This document shows positions 26,496 to 35,147 of a stretch of 64,000 bases of DNA, piece by piece. The stretch is from Clostridiales bacterium UBA4039. GTDB taxonomy: Bacteria > Bacillota > Clostridia > Lachnospirales > Vallitaleaceae. The translations under genes were made by a program, and so were the position numbers. The stretch is from assembly GCA_002382805.1 (NCBI GenBank), contig DGAD01000016.1:67183-131182 (forward strand), in the 5' to 3' direction. Every line of letters begins with the position of its first letter. Within the stretch, counting starts at the first letter, position 1. The notes beneath the pieces were generated by a model. It did not search any database, was not told the origin of the DNA, and was given only the letters and a program-made list of their open reading frames with translations.

Positions 26496-28185
26496 ATAGA
26501 TTCCATTTCTTTGTAACGCGTTGTTTAATAGGTTCAGACATTTCAATATCATCAGGCCACGGACGCTTGAGTCCGTCGCTATCTCCTTTTTTGGTTGCAT
26601 TGATGATTAGACAGATACTACCATCGTCACATGTCTGATAAGTAATGTCTCGGTTTGCATCAATATTATTAAAAACCTTCCAACTTACTGTGCTATAATC
26701 ATCAAGGGCAATATTATCATCAACCAGGATACGGTAGCGGCAATTATAAGGCTCTGCGTAAGCTTTTGGGTCACTTATATGCAGCACTTGAATTAGCGAA
26801 CTTACGCTTTGGGTGGTGATAGGTGCATCCTTGCTTTGCTCAAGTGGAAGTTTTTTTGTGGCATCGATACCTAGACGATACCCTTGAAAAGCTCGGTTGG
26901 ATGCGTGATCTAAGGCATCAAGCGGGCCTTCACTCACAACATAGTGACTTCTTATATTGGCATGATATACCATGGCTTTGATAACCGCCTGATAATCATG
27001 AACATCGACAGTCTCGTCAACGATAATCAACATTTTGGTGTACATCATCTGCCCAAGTCCCCATAGTGCATACATAGCTTTATTGGCGTGAAGAGGAAAC
27101 GCTTTTTTTATGGAGATAATAGCGCAGTTATGGAACACACCTTCTAATGGAAAATCAATATCAACAATCTCAGGACATTGAATTTTCATGAGAGGAAGGA
27201 AAATACGCTCCGTTGCTTTGCCAAGATAGCAATCCTCCATCGGTGGCTTGCCAACAATGGTTGTAGGATAGATGGGGTGTTTTTTGCGTGTGATTTTTGT
27301 CAAATGAAATACGGGATACATATCAGCTAGGGAATAGTATCCGGTATGGTCGCCAAAGGGACCTTCAAGGCGTTCTTCTTCTAGGTCAACATAACCTTCT
27401 AAAATAAATTCTGCATGGGCAGGTACTTTAATGTCGCAAGTAGTCGCTTTGACTAATTCAATAGGACGTTTTTTTAGATAGCCTGCAAACAAAACTTCAT
27501 CAATCATTTTAGGTAAAGGAGCTGTTGACGCATAAATCGTTGCAGGGTCACAGCCAAGTGCAACGCAAACAGGCATCCGTTTACCTGCCTTGCGATACTT
27601 TTCATAGATTTCCTTGCCATCTTTATGCAAGTGCCAATGCATGCCGGTTGTTTTTTTGTCATAGACTTGCATCCGATACATTCCCACATTTTGTTGACCA
27701 TTTTCCGGGTCTTTTGTAAAGACTAGGGGTAAGGTGATGTATTTACCACCATCTTGAGGCCAACACTTTATAATAGGAAGTTGTTCTAGATCCGGTTCTT
27801 CAATGACCTCCTGGCAAGGGGCAGATTTTACCGTTCTTGGAAAAATAAATGGGAGTGGCGCAAGTTTGGGAATAGCTTTAATCTTTCCGACGAGAGAAGC
27901 ATAAGCACTCAAATTCATAAAATCTTCAATCTGTGATGCGATATCATTGAGATTATTAACACCCAAGCCCATCGACAAACGTTCATAGGTACCTAATGTA
28001 TTGATGATTAATGGATAGTTTGATCCTTGAACATTAGTAAAAAGAAGAGCTTTACCATATGCTTTTGAGACTCTGTCGGCGATTTCGGTAATTTCTAAAT
28101 CAGGATCCACAGGGGTATCAATGGTTACAAGCTGGTTGTTCTCCTTTAACGCATGGATAAATTGGGGTAAATCTTTATAGGTCAT
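26482..28185 (-). CDS. ubiD: UbiD family decarboxylase
   Basis: The 567-aa protein shows UbiD signatures: VGMYRMQVYD (prFMN/metal region), LEGPFGDHTGYYS with the catalytic Glu region, and the C-terminal YRILVDDNIALDDYSTVSWKVFNN. It decarboxylates aromatic or unsaturated acids using prenylated FMN made by UbiX. I choose ATG 28185, 8 nt behind GGAGG; an ATG at 28206 has no ribosome site. It is the first gene of a five-gene minus-strand operon with a consensus promoter at 28236-28264. With UbiA and UbiX neighbours, a prenylated naphthoate or benzoate carboxylate is the likely substrate. Confidence 0.94.
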   Translation of the reverse strand: MTYKDLPQFIHALKENNQLVTIDTPVDPDLEITEIADRVSKAYGKALLFTNVQGSNYPLIINTLGTYERLSMGLGVNNLNDIASQIEDFMNLSAYASLVGKIKAIPKLAPLPFIFPRTVKSAPCQEVIEEPDLEQLPIIKCWPQDGGKYITLPLVFTKDPENGQQNVGMYRMQVYDKKTTGMHWHLHKDGKEIYEKYRKAGKRMPVCVALGCDPATIYASTAPLPKMIDEVLFAGYLKKRPIELVKATTCDIKVPAHAEFILEGYVDLEEERLEGPFGDHTGYYSLADMYPVFHLTKITRKKHPIYPTTIVGKPPMEDCYLGKATERIFLPLMKIQCPEIVDIDFPLEGVFHNCAIISIKKAFPLHANKAMYALWGLGQMMYTKMLIIVDETVDVHDYQAVIKAMVYHANIRSHYVVSEGPLDALDHASNRAFQGYRLGIDATKKLPLEQSKDAPITTQSVSSLIQVLHISDPKAYAEPYNCRYRILVDDNIALDDYSTVSWKVFNNIDANRDITYQTCDDGSICLIINATKKGDSDGLKRPWPDDIEMSEPIKQRVTKKWNLYGID

Positions 28186-28235
28186 CGTAAAATCCTCCGT
28201 AAACATCGGTTTGGCTTTTCGCCATAATTGTAATC

Positions 28236-28264
28236 ATTGTATCTGAAATCTAGAACACTGTCAA
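28236..28264 (-). promoter_or_regulatory. Promoter of the ubiD-ubiA-ubiX-ABC operon
   Basis: Read on the minus strand, TTGACA (28264-28259) and TACAAT (28241-28236) are 17 bp apart. The predicted start is about 28229, giving a leader of roughly 45 nt before ATG 28185. Confidence 0.8.
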
Positions 28265-28445
28265 CGCAGCTAAAAGCATCGATTTGGTTTTTATAAGTGA
28301 TGAGCAAAGTGTTAATAAAATGTTAATATTACCCATTTGTACAGAAAAAAATAGACGTGATAATCATCACGTGGTATGATTAACAACGGTAAAAAATCAG
28401 GGGATGTATGGAGTTGCATGAAATACGAAGTGAAAGGAAGACAAT

Positions 28446-30413
28446 ATGGAAAAAGTGAAGTTCTCAATTGGCAAGAAAATTAGTTTGATTGTTATGCTGC
28501 TTATGGTACTTTTAATCACAGTAGTCACCCTGTTTTTTAGGTATACAACAGTTGAGCTTGCGACAGCCCTATCATTAAAAAATGCCCAGGATGTTGGGCA
28601 ACAAACTGCCCTAGGCATCGACTATTACCTAAAAGGATATGAAAACATTGTCAAATCATTAGCGTCCCAAGAGTCCATCCAAAATGGAAACCGCCAAGAG
28701 GTTGAAAAAATCTTAACAACATTTATGGCATCTGACAGTGATATAAAATATCTATATGTCGGGTACGAAAATGGAGACTTTATGTCAGGAAGTGGAGAAG
28801 ATAATACAGGATATGACCCTAGAAAAATGCACTGGTACCAAGAAGGAAAAGAATCATTGCATTATTCGGATGAATATTTTGAAGACGGAGAAGAACTTAT
28901 CACTATCACATATCCACTTTTAAATTCCCAAGGAAATTTTATTGGGGTGGTGGGAGTAGACCTAGATATGGATACATTTTCAAAAACGGTAGCTACAATT
29001 AAAGTTGGAAAAAAAGGGTATCCCATTATCGTCGACAGTAACGGAATTATACTGGGACATTATGACAGTGAATCCCTTGGAAGTTCCATCGAACAGTCGC
29101 CATTAATGCAAGCCATGCTTAATGAACAAAAAGAGTTGGATTATCGTGTAGAAGAAGACGGACAGCAAGTCAATAAATATGCATCTTTTAGCCATCTAAA
29201 TCAGGTTGAGTGGACCGTTATAACGACCTATTATTATGATGAAGTCGACAGTATTGTTACACAGATTATGACATTTGTTGCAACCGTTGCCTTCATTGTC
29301 TTTATCATTGCTCTCATCATTATTTTCTTATTTTCTAAAAAAATATCCAATAACATCGGAAAATTAATAAGCGTTATGGAAGGGGTTAGTAAAGGGGACT
29401 TAAGCCAACAAGCTAAAGTGTCTTCCAAAGATGAAATTGAAGTGTTAAGCTATCATTTTAATACTACAATTAAGGAGCTTTCTTCCTTGGTAAGTCGTAT
29501 TATTAATGTCTCAGAAGAACTTAGTGGAACGTCACAGATGCTTGCATCAACCAGTGAAGAAGTAAGTGCATCGGCAGAGGAAGTATCAAAAACTGTGGAA
29601 GAGATTGCGCAAGGAGCCACAAGTCAAGCAGAAGATGCGGAAAATGGTGTTCAAATGATTCATCAACTGGCTCAAAAGATGGAAGAGCTTGGAGAAAATA
29701 CTGTTCAAATGATTGATTCGGTTAACGAAAGTAATCAAGCTTATGAGGTTGGTGTCGTGTCGGTTGAGACATTAATTGAAAAAAACACCCAATCACGTGA
29801 ATCGAGAGAATCCATCGAAAAAGTCATTACCTCGCTTAATCAGCACACATCAGACATTGATATGATATTAACAGCTATATCATCGATTGCAAGCCAGACA
29901 AATCTATTGGCGCTTAATGCATCTATTGAGGCCGCACGTGCAGGAGAACATGGCAAAGGATTTGCTGTTGTTGCTGATGAAATCAGAAAACTAGCAGAAG
30001 AATCTTCTAAATCCTCAGATGAAATTCGAGAGATTATGCAATTGATTCAAACCGATAGCAATACCTCAATTAAGACCATGGATATATTAAATGAAAATTC
30101 AAAAGACCAGGTGTTAGCAGTTGATTCCGTCGTTAGCGCATTTAAATCCATTAAAGAAGTCTATAACCAAGTGACAGAAAAAATCAATACGATGAGCCAA
30201 TCAGTAACGACAATTATTGCGGATAAGGATGCCATGACGTCCAGTATTGAAAATATTTCTGCGGTATCGCAAGAAACAGCAGCAGCGTCTGAAGAAGTAA
30301 CGGCAACAATGACGCAACAGTCAGAAGCTGTCGATTCAGTAGCGATATCTGCACAAAAATTAAATGGGATTGCAATAGAACTCCATGATGAAATAACAAA
30401 ATTTAATATTTAG
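28446..30413 (+). CDS. Methyl-accepting chemotaxis protein (dCache sensor)
   Basis: This 655-aa protein has TM1 (about 11-31), an extracellular double-Cache-type sensor (about 35-270; [26 protein letters not shown]), TM2 (about 275-300), HAMP and the methyl-accepting cytoplasmic hairpin. The conserved tip reads [20 protein letters not shown]. It feeds CheA/CheW with amino-acid or organic-acid signals; the ligand is unknown. The start at ATG 28446 follows AAAGGAAG. It is not obviously co-transcribed with the downstream lipoprotein. Confidence 0.94.
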   Translation: MEKVKFSIGKKISLIVMLLMVLLITVVTLFFRYTTVELATALSLKNAQDVGQQTALGIDYYLKGYENIVKSLASQESIQNGNRQEVEKILTTFMASDSDIKYLYVGYENGDFMSGSGEDNTGYDPRKMHWYQEGKESLHYSDEYFEDGEELITITYPLLNSQGNFIGVVGVDLDMDTFSKTVATIKVGKKGYPIIVDSNGIILGHYDSESLGSSIEQSPLMQAMLNEQKELDYRVEEDGQQVNKYASFSHLNQVEWTVITTYYYDEVDSIVTQIMTFVATVAFIVFIIALIIIFLFSKKISNNIGKLISVMEGVSKGDLSQQAKVSSKDEIEVLSYHFNTTIKELSSLVSRIINVSEELSGTSQMLASTSEEVSASAEEVSKTVEEIAQGATSQAEDAENGVQMIHQLAQKMEELGENTVQMIDSVNESNQAYEVGVVSVETLIEKNTQSRESRESIEKVITSLNQHTSDIDMILTAISSIASQTNLLALNASIEAARAGEHGKGFAVVADEIRKLAEESSKSSDEIREIMQLIQTDSNTSIKTMDILNENSKDQVLAVDSVVSAFKSIKEVYNQVTEKINTMSQSVTTIIADKDAMTSSIENISAVSQETAAASEEVTATMTQQSEAVDSVAISAQKLNGIAIELHDEITKFNI

Positions 30414-30552
30414 TGTGTAGGATAGGCACTTCAAAAAAACATTCATAGACGTAATAGCCGATCATATGGTAAAATAATTTTTGGATGGTTCAGTGAATGG
30501 TCATAAGTAGGGGTTATTCGCTGGACCAGAACTAAAATTGGAGGAAAATGAA

Positions 30553-31488
30553 GTGAAAAAAAGAAATGTAGTTCAAAAAATGATGGTGTTATTGATGGTA
30601 GCGGTATTGCTTATGGGATGTAGCAGTGCAGAAAAGAAGACCTTAAATATTGGAGTGATGTCGGATTTAGGGGCTGTACCCATTCTTATCGCGCAAGAAA
30701 AAGGCTTTTTTGAAGAAGAAAATATTGATGTGAATCTTGAAGTGTTTCGAAGTGCAGTTGACCGGGATAGTGCTTTACAAACAGGAAATCTAGACGGGGC
30801 AATGGCGGATATGCTGACAATTTTCTTTTACCAAGAAGCTGGGTATGATATGAAAATGACCTCAAACACATATGGAAATTATAAACTTGTCTCTGCACCG
30901 GGAGTGACAGCGGATACATTTATGGATATCGAAAGCAAGCAAATTGGACTCTCAAGTAATACAGTTATTGAATTTGCTACAACAGTCATTGCAGATGAGA
31001 TGGGATTTTATGACAGCCTGGAAAAAGTGGCGATTCCTCAAATGCCTGTTCGATTAGAGATGCTTAGCACGAATGAATTAAGTGGGGCTACCTTACCGGA
31101 ACCATTAGCGACAAATGCAGTAATGGATGGGGGAACAGTCATCGGAGATACACAAAGCCAAGGATTATATCCGGCGATTATGATTTTCTCAGAAGCAGCT
31201 GTTACTGATAAGACAAAAGCCCTTGAAAAGTTCTACGTAGCATATAATAAAGCAATAGATTATTTAAATTCTACAGATAAAGCAGAATATTATGGATTGT
31301 TGGTTGAACATTTAGGATTTTCACAAGATCTACAAGATACATTTGAGATTCCTGCATTTGAACATATTGCAGTGCCAGATAAACCCACGTTTGATGTTAC
31401 ACAGACATGGATGCAAGAAGCAGGCTTAATTGAAAATAGTTATAATTATGAAGAAGTGAGTAACTTAAACTTATTACCCAATCGTTAA
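30553..31488 (+). CDS. ABC-type solute-binding lipoprotein (NMT1/THI5-SsuA-like)
   Basis: This 311-aa protein starts at GTG 30553 behind GGAGG at 30540-30544. The signal peptide ends in lipobox LLMGCSS. The mature part (LNIGVMSDLGAVPILIAQEKGFFEEENIDVNLE, abbreviated LGAVPILIAQEKGFFEEE) is a type II periplasmic-binding fold of the aliphatic sulfonate/thiamine-precursor class. No transporter subunits adjoin it. The SsuB/SsuC-like pair at 23528-25031 has no binding protein, so the two halves may belong together. The LDH-like gene begins 15 bp later, suggesting co-transcription. Confidence 0.88.
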   Translation: MKKRNVVQKMMVLLMVAVLLMGCSSAEKKTLNIGVMSDLGAVPILIAQEKGFFEEENIDVNLEVFRSAVDRDSALQTGNLDGAMADMLTIFFYQEAGYDMKMTSNTYGNYKLVSAPGVTADTFMDIESKQIGLSSNTVIEFATTVIADEMGFYDSLEKVAIPQMPVRLEMLSTNELSGATLPEPLATNAVMDGGTVIGDTQSQGLYPAIMIFSEAAVTDKTKALEKFYVAYNKAIDYLNSTDKAEYYGLLVEHLGFSQDLQDTFEIPAFEHIAVPDKPTFDVTQTWMQEAGLIENSYNYEEVSNLNLLPNR

Positions 31489-31503
31489 ATTGGAGGCGCA
31501 TAT

Positions 31504-32472
31504 ATGAATATATCAGGAACAAAAGTAGCCATTATTGGAACGGGCAATGTTGGAGCAACGACAGCATATAGTTTAACAGTTCAAGGTATTTGTTCAGAGC
31601 TTGTACTTATTGATCGAAATCAAGAAAAAGCTATGGGGGAAGTTTTAGACTTGCAGCATAGTATAGAATATCTTAATCGTAATGTACGTGTAAGCGCAGG
31701 AGATTATTCACAGTGTCAAGATGCGCATATCGTTGTGATCACGGCGAGTGGAAGTATGGACGGCGTCCACTCCCGATTAGATCTTTTAGACAAGAATATT
31801 CCGATTATGGAGGAAATTGTTGATCAAGTGATGGCAAGCGGATTTAATGGATATATTATTGTTGTATCCAATCCTGTAGATGTACTTAGCTATTATGTCT
31901 ACAAAAGATCGGGATTATCAAAATCCCAGGTTATCGGAACGGGAACATCTATTGAGACGGCAAGATTAAAGCAAATCATTGGAGAGCGCATGCGTGTTGA
32001 TCCGCGAAGTGTGGATGCTTTTGCTATGGGCGAGCATGGAGACTCTCAAGTTGTTCCATGGTCCCATGTAAGGGTTGGAGGAAAAAGTTTTGACGATATA
32101 CTTGAAGACAATAGTCATCGATTCCAAGAGGTTGATAAAGAAAAAATTGTTGAGATGACCCGTATGGCAGGCAGTGAAGTGCTTCGACGCAAAGGCAATA
32201 CTGAATATGGAATTGCAAGTGCAACAACAGGAATTATAAAATCAATTCTTAGGGATGAAAATCAGATTATTACAGTGTCGACGCTTTTAGAAGGAGAATA
32301 CGGAGAATATGACGTCTACTGTGGTGTGCCGGTGATTCTTGGTAAAGAAGGTGTTATAGAAATCGGAGAGTATCGGTTAACGGCAGATGAGAAGGAAAAG
32401 TTTCATGCGAGCTGTGAAATCATACGCGAGCATATTAATAAACTTTCTCTTGATAAAACAGATAAAAGATGA
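31504..32472 (+). CDS. L-lactate/2-hydroxyacid dehydrogenase family protein
   Basis: The 322-aa protein has the NAD-binding Rossmann motif IGTGNVGATTA, the SNPVDVLSYY segment and the catalytic His in GEHGDSQVVPWS, close to L-LDH in overall pattern. The substrate-loop residue equivalent to LDH Gln102 is Met (SGSMDGVHSRLDLL). The Asp of the usual LDTAR catalytic relay is Glu (IETARLK). Both changes bear on substrate choice, so a branched or other 2-hydroxyacid is possible; I would not simply call it lactate dehydrogenase. It begins at ATG 31504 after GGAGG, and tRNA-Val follows. Confidence 0.85.
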   Translation: MNISGTKVAIIGTGNVGATTAYSLTVQGICSELVLIDRNQEKAMGEVLDLQHSIEYLNRNVRVSAGDYSQCQDAHIVVITASGSMDGVHSRLDLLDKNIPIMEEIVDQVMASGFNGYIIVVSNPVDVLSYYVYKRSGLSKSQVIGTGTSIETARLKQIIGERMRVDPRSVDAFAMGEHGDSQVVPWSHVRVGGKSFDDILEDNSHRFQEVDKEKIVEMTRMAGSEVLRRKGNTEYGIASATTGIIKSILRDENQIITVSTLLEGEYGEYDVYCGVPVILGKEGVIEIGEYRLTADEKEKFHASCEIIREHINKLSLDKTDKR

Positions 32473-32490
32473 TAAAGTATATATGGTCTA

Positions 32491-32564
32491 GGGAGTATAG
32501 CTCAGTTGGTTAGAGTGCTTGCTTGACATGCAAGAGGTCGCTGGTTCGAATCCAGTTACGCCCA
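32491..32564 (+). tRNA. tRNA-Val (anticodon GAC)
   Basis: This 74-nt cloverleaf has a D-arm GCTC/GAGT, anticodon stem CTTGC/GCAAG with loop TTGACAT (anticodon GAC), a T-arm GCTGG-TTCGAAT-CCAGT and discriminator A. The CCA end is not encoded. The acceptor pairs GGGAGTA with TACGCCC, leaving an A4/G69 mismatch. The 3' half is the integration site of the inovirus element and is duplicated at 41101-41148. A terminator follows at 32570. Confidence 0.9.
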
Positions 32565-32566
32565 TA
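32519..32566 (+). repeat. Left attachment site (attL), tRNA-Val 3' half
   Basis: A 48-bp sequence from the anticodon stem through the end of the tRNA plus two bases is repeated without change at 41101-41148. The two copies bound the phage genes, and the integrase gene lies 70 bp inside this end. Confidence 0.93.
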
Positions 32567-32569
32567 GAG

Positions 32570-32600
32570 AAAACACCTATATTTTGTAGGTGTTTTTCTT
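32570..32600 (+). terminator. Terminator after tRNA-Val
   Basis: AAAACACCTA (32570-32579) pairs with TAGGTGTTTT (32587-32596) and runs into TTCTTTT. It lies on the phage side of attL. The reconstituted host side has its own terminator after attR at 41151. Confidence 0.8.
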
Positions 32601-32636
32601 TTGTTTAGCTATTAAATTACATCGTGCATCATATCT

Positions 32637-33563
32637 TCATCTCTTTTTTTTAGGTCTTCTTTGAGGCAGGGGAACTTGTTGAAGGAGAAGGGAAACATCT
32701 TTGAACTTTGTACCTGTCATTTGCAATTCTTGAGAATAGTGCCAATAATTATTTGTTGTTTCAGGTTTGGAATGCGCAGCCCACATCATTACAATCATCG
32801 TATTATATCCTTCGAGCAACCAGCGTGTTATACGAGTATGCCTAAAGTAGTGCATATTACCACGCTTAATGCCAATGCCTTTTATATTTGTATCCACATA
32901 ACTTGCCACACTAGAATATGTTAAAGGCAATCCTTGTGTATTAATAAGCAAGAAATCACTGTCAGTTTGAGGACGCACAATCATATAAGATTGATATATT
33001 TGATAAGTCGCATGAGAGAGTGGCAAAGTTCTATCAGCATAACCTTTCGTACCCTTTATAGTTACATATGATTGAGAATGTGTATTTACATCACTAACAC
33101 GTATAGACAATAATTCAGATACCCGAGCGCCCGTATCTAAAGCGAGAGCAAAAAGTAATCGTTTCAACCATGCGGTCTGACTATGACCTTTTATACTTGC
33201 AAATATAGCCACAATTTCATCATCCCTAAAGACTTGTTTTTGCACTTTGTATTGCTTATATTTAGGCGTTTGCTTCAACCAATTAACAGCGGAATATTCG
33301 TTTTCATATGTCCAATTCAAAAAAGCTCTAATAGTTTTTATATAACTAGATACTGTATTTTGTGCCAAATCGTCACGATCACGTAAGGATATTATATAAT
33401 CCATGACAAGTTGTACAGTCAAATCTTCAATCTCAATATCTCCGATACCTTGCTCGATAAATATTCGTTTTATCTTAAATCCATAATCCTTAATAGTATA
33501 TTTACTATACCCATAATACGTTTGAAATCTTACATATTCTTCATATACACTCGTTAATTTCAT
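32637..33563 (-). CDS. Tyrosine recombinase/integrase of the inovirus
   Basis: This 308-aa protein has an N-terminal SAM-like core-binding domain (YEEYVRFQTYYGYSKYTIKDY, quoted in part) and a C-terminal catalytic domain with Arg in DTGARVSELL, the HxxR box HYFRHTR and the nucleophile Tyr in NNYWHYS. It should catalyse integration at and excision from tRNA-Val. I choose ATG 33563 behind GGAGAGTG; it overlaps the Rep gene by 23 bp. It is the last gene of the phage's leftward operon and lies next to attL, as is usual for site-specific integrases. Confidence 0.92.
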   Translation of the reverse strand: MKLTSVYEEYVRFQTYYGYSKYTIKDYGFKIKRIFIEQGIGDIEIEDLTVQLVMDYIISLRDRDDLAQNTVSSYIKTIRAFLNWTYENEYSAVNWLKQTPKYKQYKVQKQVFRDDEIVAIFASIKGHSQTAWLKRLLFALALDTGARVSELLSIRVSDVNTHSQSYVTIKGTKGYADRTLPLSHATYQIYQSYMIVRPQTDSDFLLINTQGLPLTYSSVASYVDTNIKGIGIKRGNMHYFRHTRITRWLLEGYNTMIVMMWAAHSKPETTNNYWHYSQELQMTGTKFKDVSLLLQQVPLPQRRPKKKR

Positions 33564-34413
33564 TCTTATCACTCTCCGTTTTAATATCAATGTATCTTAC
33601 TTGGTTACTATATCCTTCAGCCTTTACATCAACCACTTTATCATGTATGGCCTGACTTCTTAATAATTCAATTAGTTGCTCTTTTTCATCGTGCGTTAAT
33701 GCCAATTCAGTAACAATAGGCTTGTTCAGATTACGACTTGCCCAATATCGTTTTTTTCCTTTTGTCGCTTGCATCAACTCCTTGGTTATATACTTTGTAA
33801 TATAATTAGCTGTTTTTTCAGAATTACCGACTTTTTGAATATCTGAATATCCCCAACCATAGTTCCCCAGGGAATATATCAACCGTCCTTTTTCAATCTG
33901 TGCCGGGGATAACTTGGTTTTGTGAATAGTGTATTTTCCAAAACTGTATACCCCTGTATCTGTAATATTAATATTAGGAATTGAACTGAATACACCATGA
34001 AAATGATACGCACCATCTTCATGCAATTCGGGGACCAAGACATAACGCATGTCAGGGTTTTTACGTCTCATAACCTTTAAAAAATTCTTCATCTTTTCCG
34101 TTACAACAGAATAATCATAACGATTAATTTTAGAACCATCAAACGTAAGTGTAACAAAATATTCCCAATAGTTTGACCTTGCCAACTCATAGATGGTATT
34201 CAAAGTTCTATTTGCACTTACAACCATGCTACGGTCACTATCTGATTTATCAGATTTTTGTTCTAGAGCATATTTACTTTTATTCGAATCATCTTCATTT
34301 TTATCACTTTCTCCATCTTCAATTCCTTGCTTATCCTTTATATTTATACCTCTCTGATAAATCCGATACTGCTTTTCCGTACCATAGTCATACACCTTTA
34401 CATTATATGACAT
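33541..34413 (-). CDS. Rolling-circle replication initiator (HUH endonuclease) of the inovirus
   Basis: This 290-aa protein carries the HUH metal motif HFH (137-139, in GAYHFHGVFS) and the downstream catalytic helix TANYITKYITKEL with Tyr204 and Tyr208. LTFD before them corresponds to motif 1. Such proteins nick the plus strand to start rolling-circle replication of ssDNA phages and plasmids. The N-terminal 65 residues are Lys/Asp/Ser-rich and probably disordered. The start at ATG 34413 follows AGGAG. The gene overlaps the integrase gene and is preceded by the Cys-rich protein at 34427. Confidence 0.9.
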   Translation of the reverse strand: MSYNVKVYDYGTEKQYRIYQRGINIKDKQGIEDGESDKNEDDSNKSKYALEQKSDKSDSDRSMVVSANRTLNTIYELARSNYWEYFVTLTFDGSKINRYDYSVVTEKMKNFLKVMRRKNPDMRYVLVPELHEDGAYHFHGVFSSIPNINITDTGVYSFGKYTIHKTKLSPAQIEKGRLIYSLGNYGWGYSDIQKVGNSEKTANYITKYITKELMQATKGKKRYWASRNLNKPIVTELALTHDEKEQLIELLRSQAIHDKVVDVKAEGYSNQVRYIDIKTESDKNEINECI

Positions 34414-34426
34414 GATAACTCCTATC

Positions 34427-34807
34427 TTATTGTATACATTCTAATATTTCAGATGCAACTTTATTAGTCACCTTAAGTTTGCGCTGAAGCATAGAGACCG
34501 TCAAAAATCCTTTATCAGTAAGTAACAATTTAGCCTTATCAAGACGGTCTTTAAATAATTTGTCTTCATCAACATATCTGATATTCGTCTGACAAAAATT
34601 AGATATGGATTTATCAAAATACATGCAGTTGTCTATAGCCATTGTAGAACACCAACCATCCTTGAAAAATGCGTGTTGGCAAATCAAACAGTTAACAGAA
34701 CATTTTCCGACCAATGTTTTTTCAGCCGATTGAGCACTTATGATTCCAACTTTGTAACCTTTATAGACATTAGTTATTTGTTTTTGTCGCTTAATTTTAT
34801 GTAACAT
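34427..34807 (-). CDS. Inovirus hypothetical protein with Cys-rich centre and FtsK-gamma-like C-terminus
   Basis: This 126-aa protein is started at ATG 34807, 10 nt behind GGAG. The centre holds clustered cysteines (CSVNCLICQH and WCSTMAIDNC), a possible metal site. The C-terminal LTVSMLQRKLKVTNKVASEIL resembles the winged-helix gamma domain of FtsK translocases (xxSxLQRxLxIxxxxAxxIL). This suggests DNA binding, perhaps at the origin or packaging signal. There is no motor domain. I do not recognise a named family. It sits 13 bp before Rep. Confidence 0.6.
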   Translation of the reverse strand: MLHKIKRQKQITNVYKGYKVGIISAQSAEKTLVGKCSVNCLICQHAFFKDGWCSTMAIDNCMYFDKSISNFCQTNIRYVDEDKLFKDRLDKAKLLLTDKGFLTVSMLQRKLKVTNKVASEILECIQ

Positions 34808-34880
34808 TTTTCTCACTCTCCTAAGATTTTATTGCCAACAGTTCCTTAAGTGTTGCTATCGTCAAGTATTATAGAACGAC

Positions 34881-34915
34881 ACCATGTTTCAATCCTTCGG
34901 ATTTTGAAACATGGT
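34881..34915. other. Long stable hairpin in an inovirus intergenic gap
   Basis: ACCATGTTTC plus AATCC (34881-34895) pairs with GGATT plus GAAACATGGT (34899-34915), with a two-base bulge and a 3-nt loop. No T-run follows on either strand, so a terminator is unlikely. In a single-stranded genome it could be a packaging signal or a replication-origin element. Confidence 0.5.
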
Positions 34916-34923
34916 TGCCGTTC

Positions 34924-35133
34924 CTATGAATTACTTTGTGATATATATTCTTCCATTGCCGATACAAAAAGCATAGCTTCATCAATGGCATCATCTAAAC
35001 TTGGTGACGTGAAAATAATATCTTCTAAAGCATTGTAAGGTAAAATAACACACCAATTACCTTGTCTATCTTCCGTTATACATTTAACCTCTTTTTCATA
35101 AAATAAGTATCTATCCGCACTTAAACAAAACAT
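34924..35133 (-). CDS. Inovirus hypothetical acidic protein, 69 aa
   Basis: The small ORF begins at ATG 35133 (MFCLSADRY) behind AAAGGGTG, 15 bp after the Zot-like gene. It is acidic (LDDAIDEAMLFVSAMEEYIS), with no membrane helix. I recognise no family. Its location between the assembly ATPase and the replication genes, on the same strand, supports a real gene of the phage operon. Confidence 0.55.
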   Translation of the reverse strand: MFCLSADRYLFYEKEVKCITEDRQGNWCVILPYNALEDIIFTSPSLDDAIDEAMLFVSAMEEYISQSNS

Positions 35134-35147
35134 GTTTTCACCCTTTC

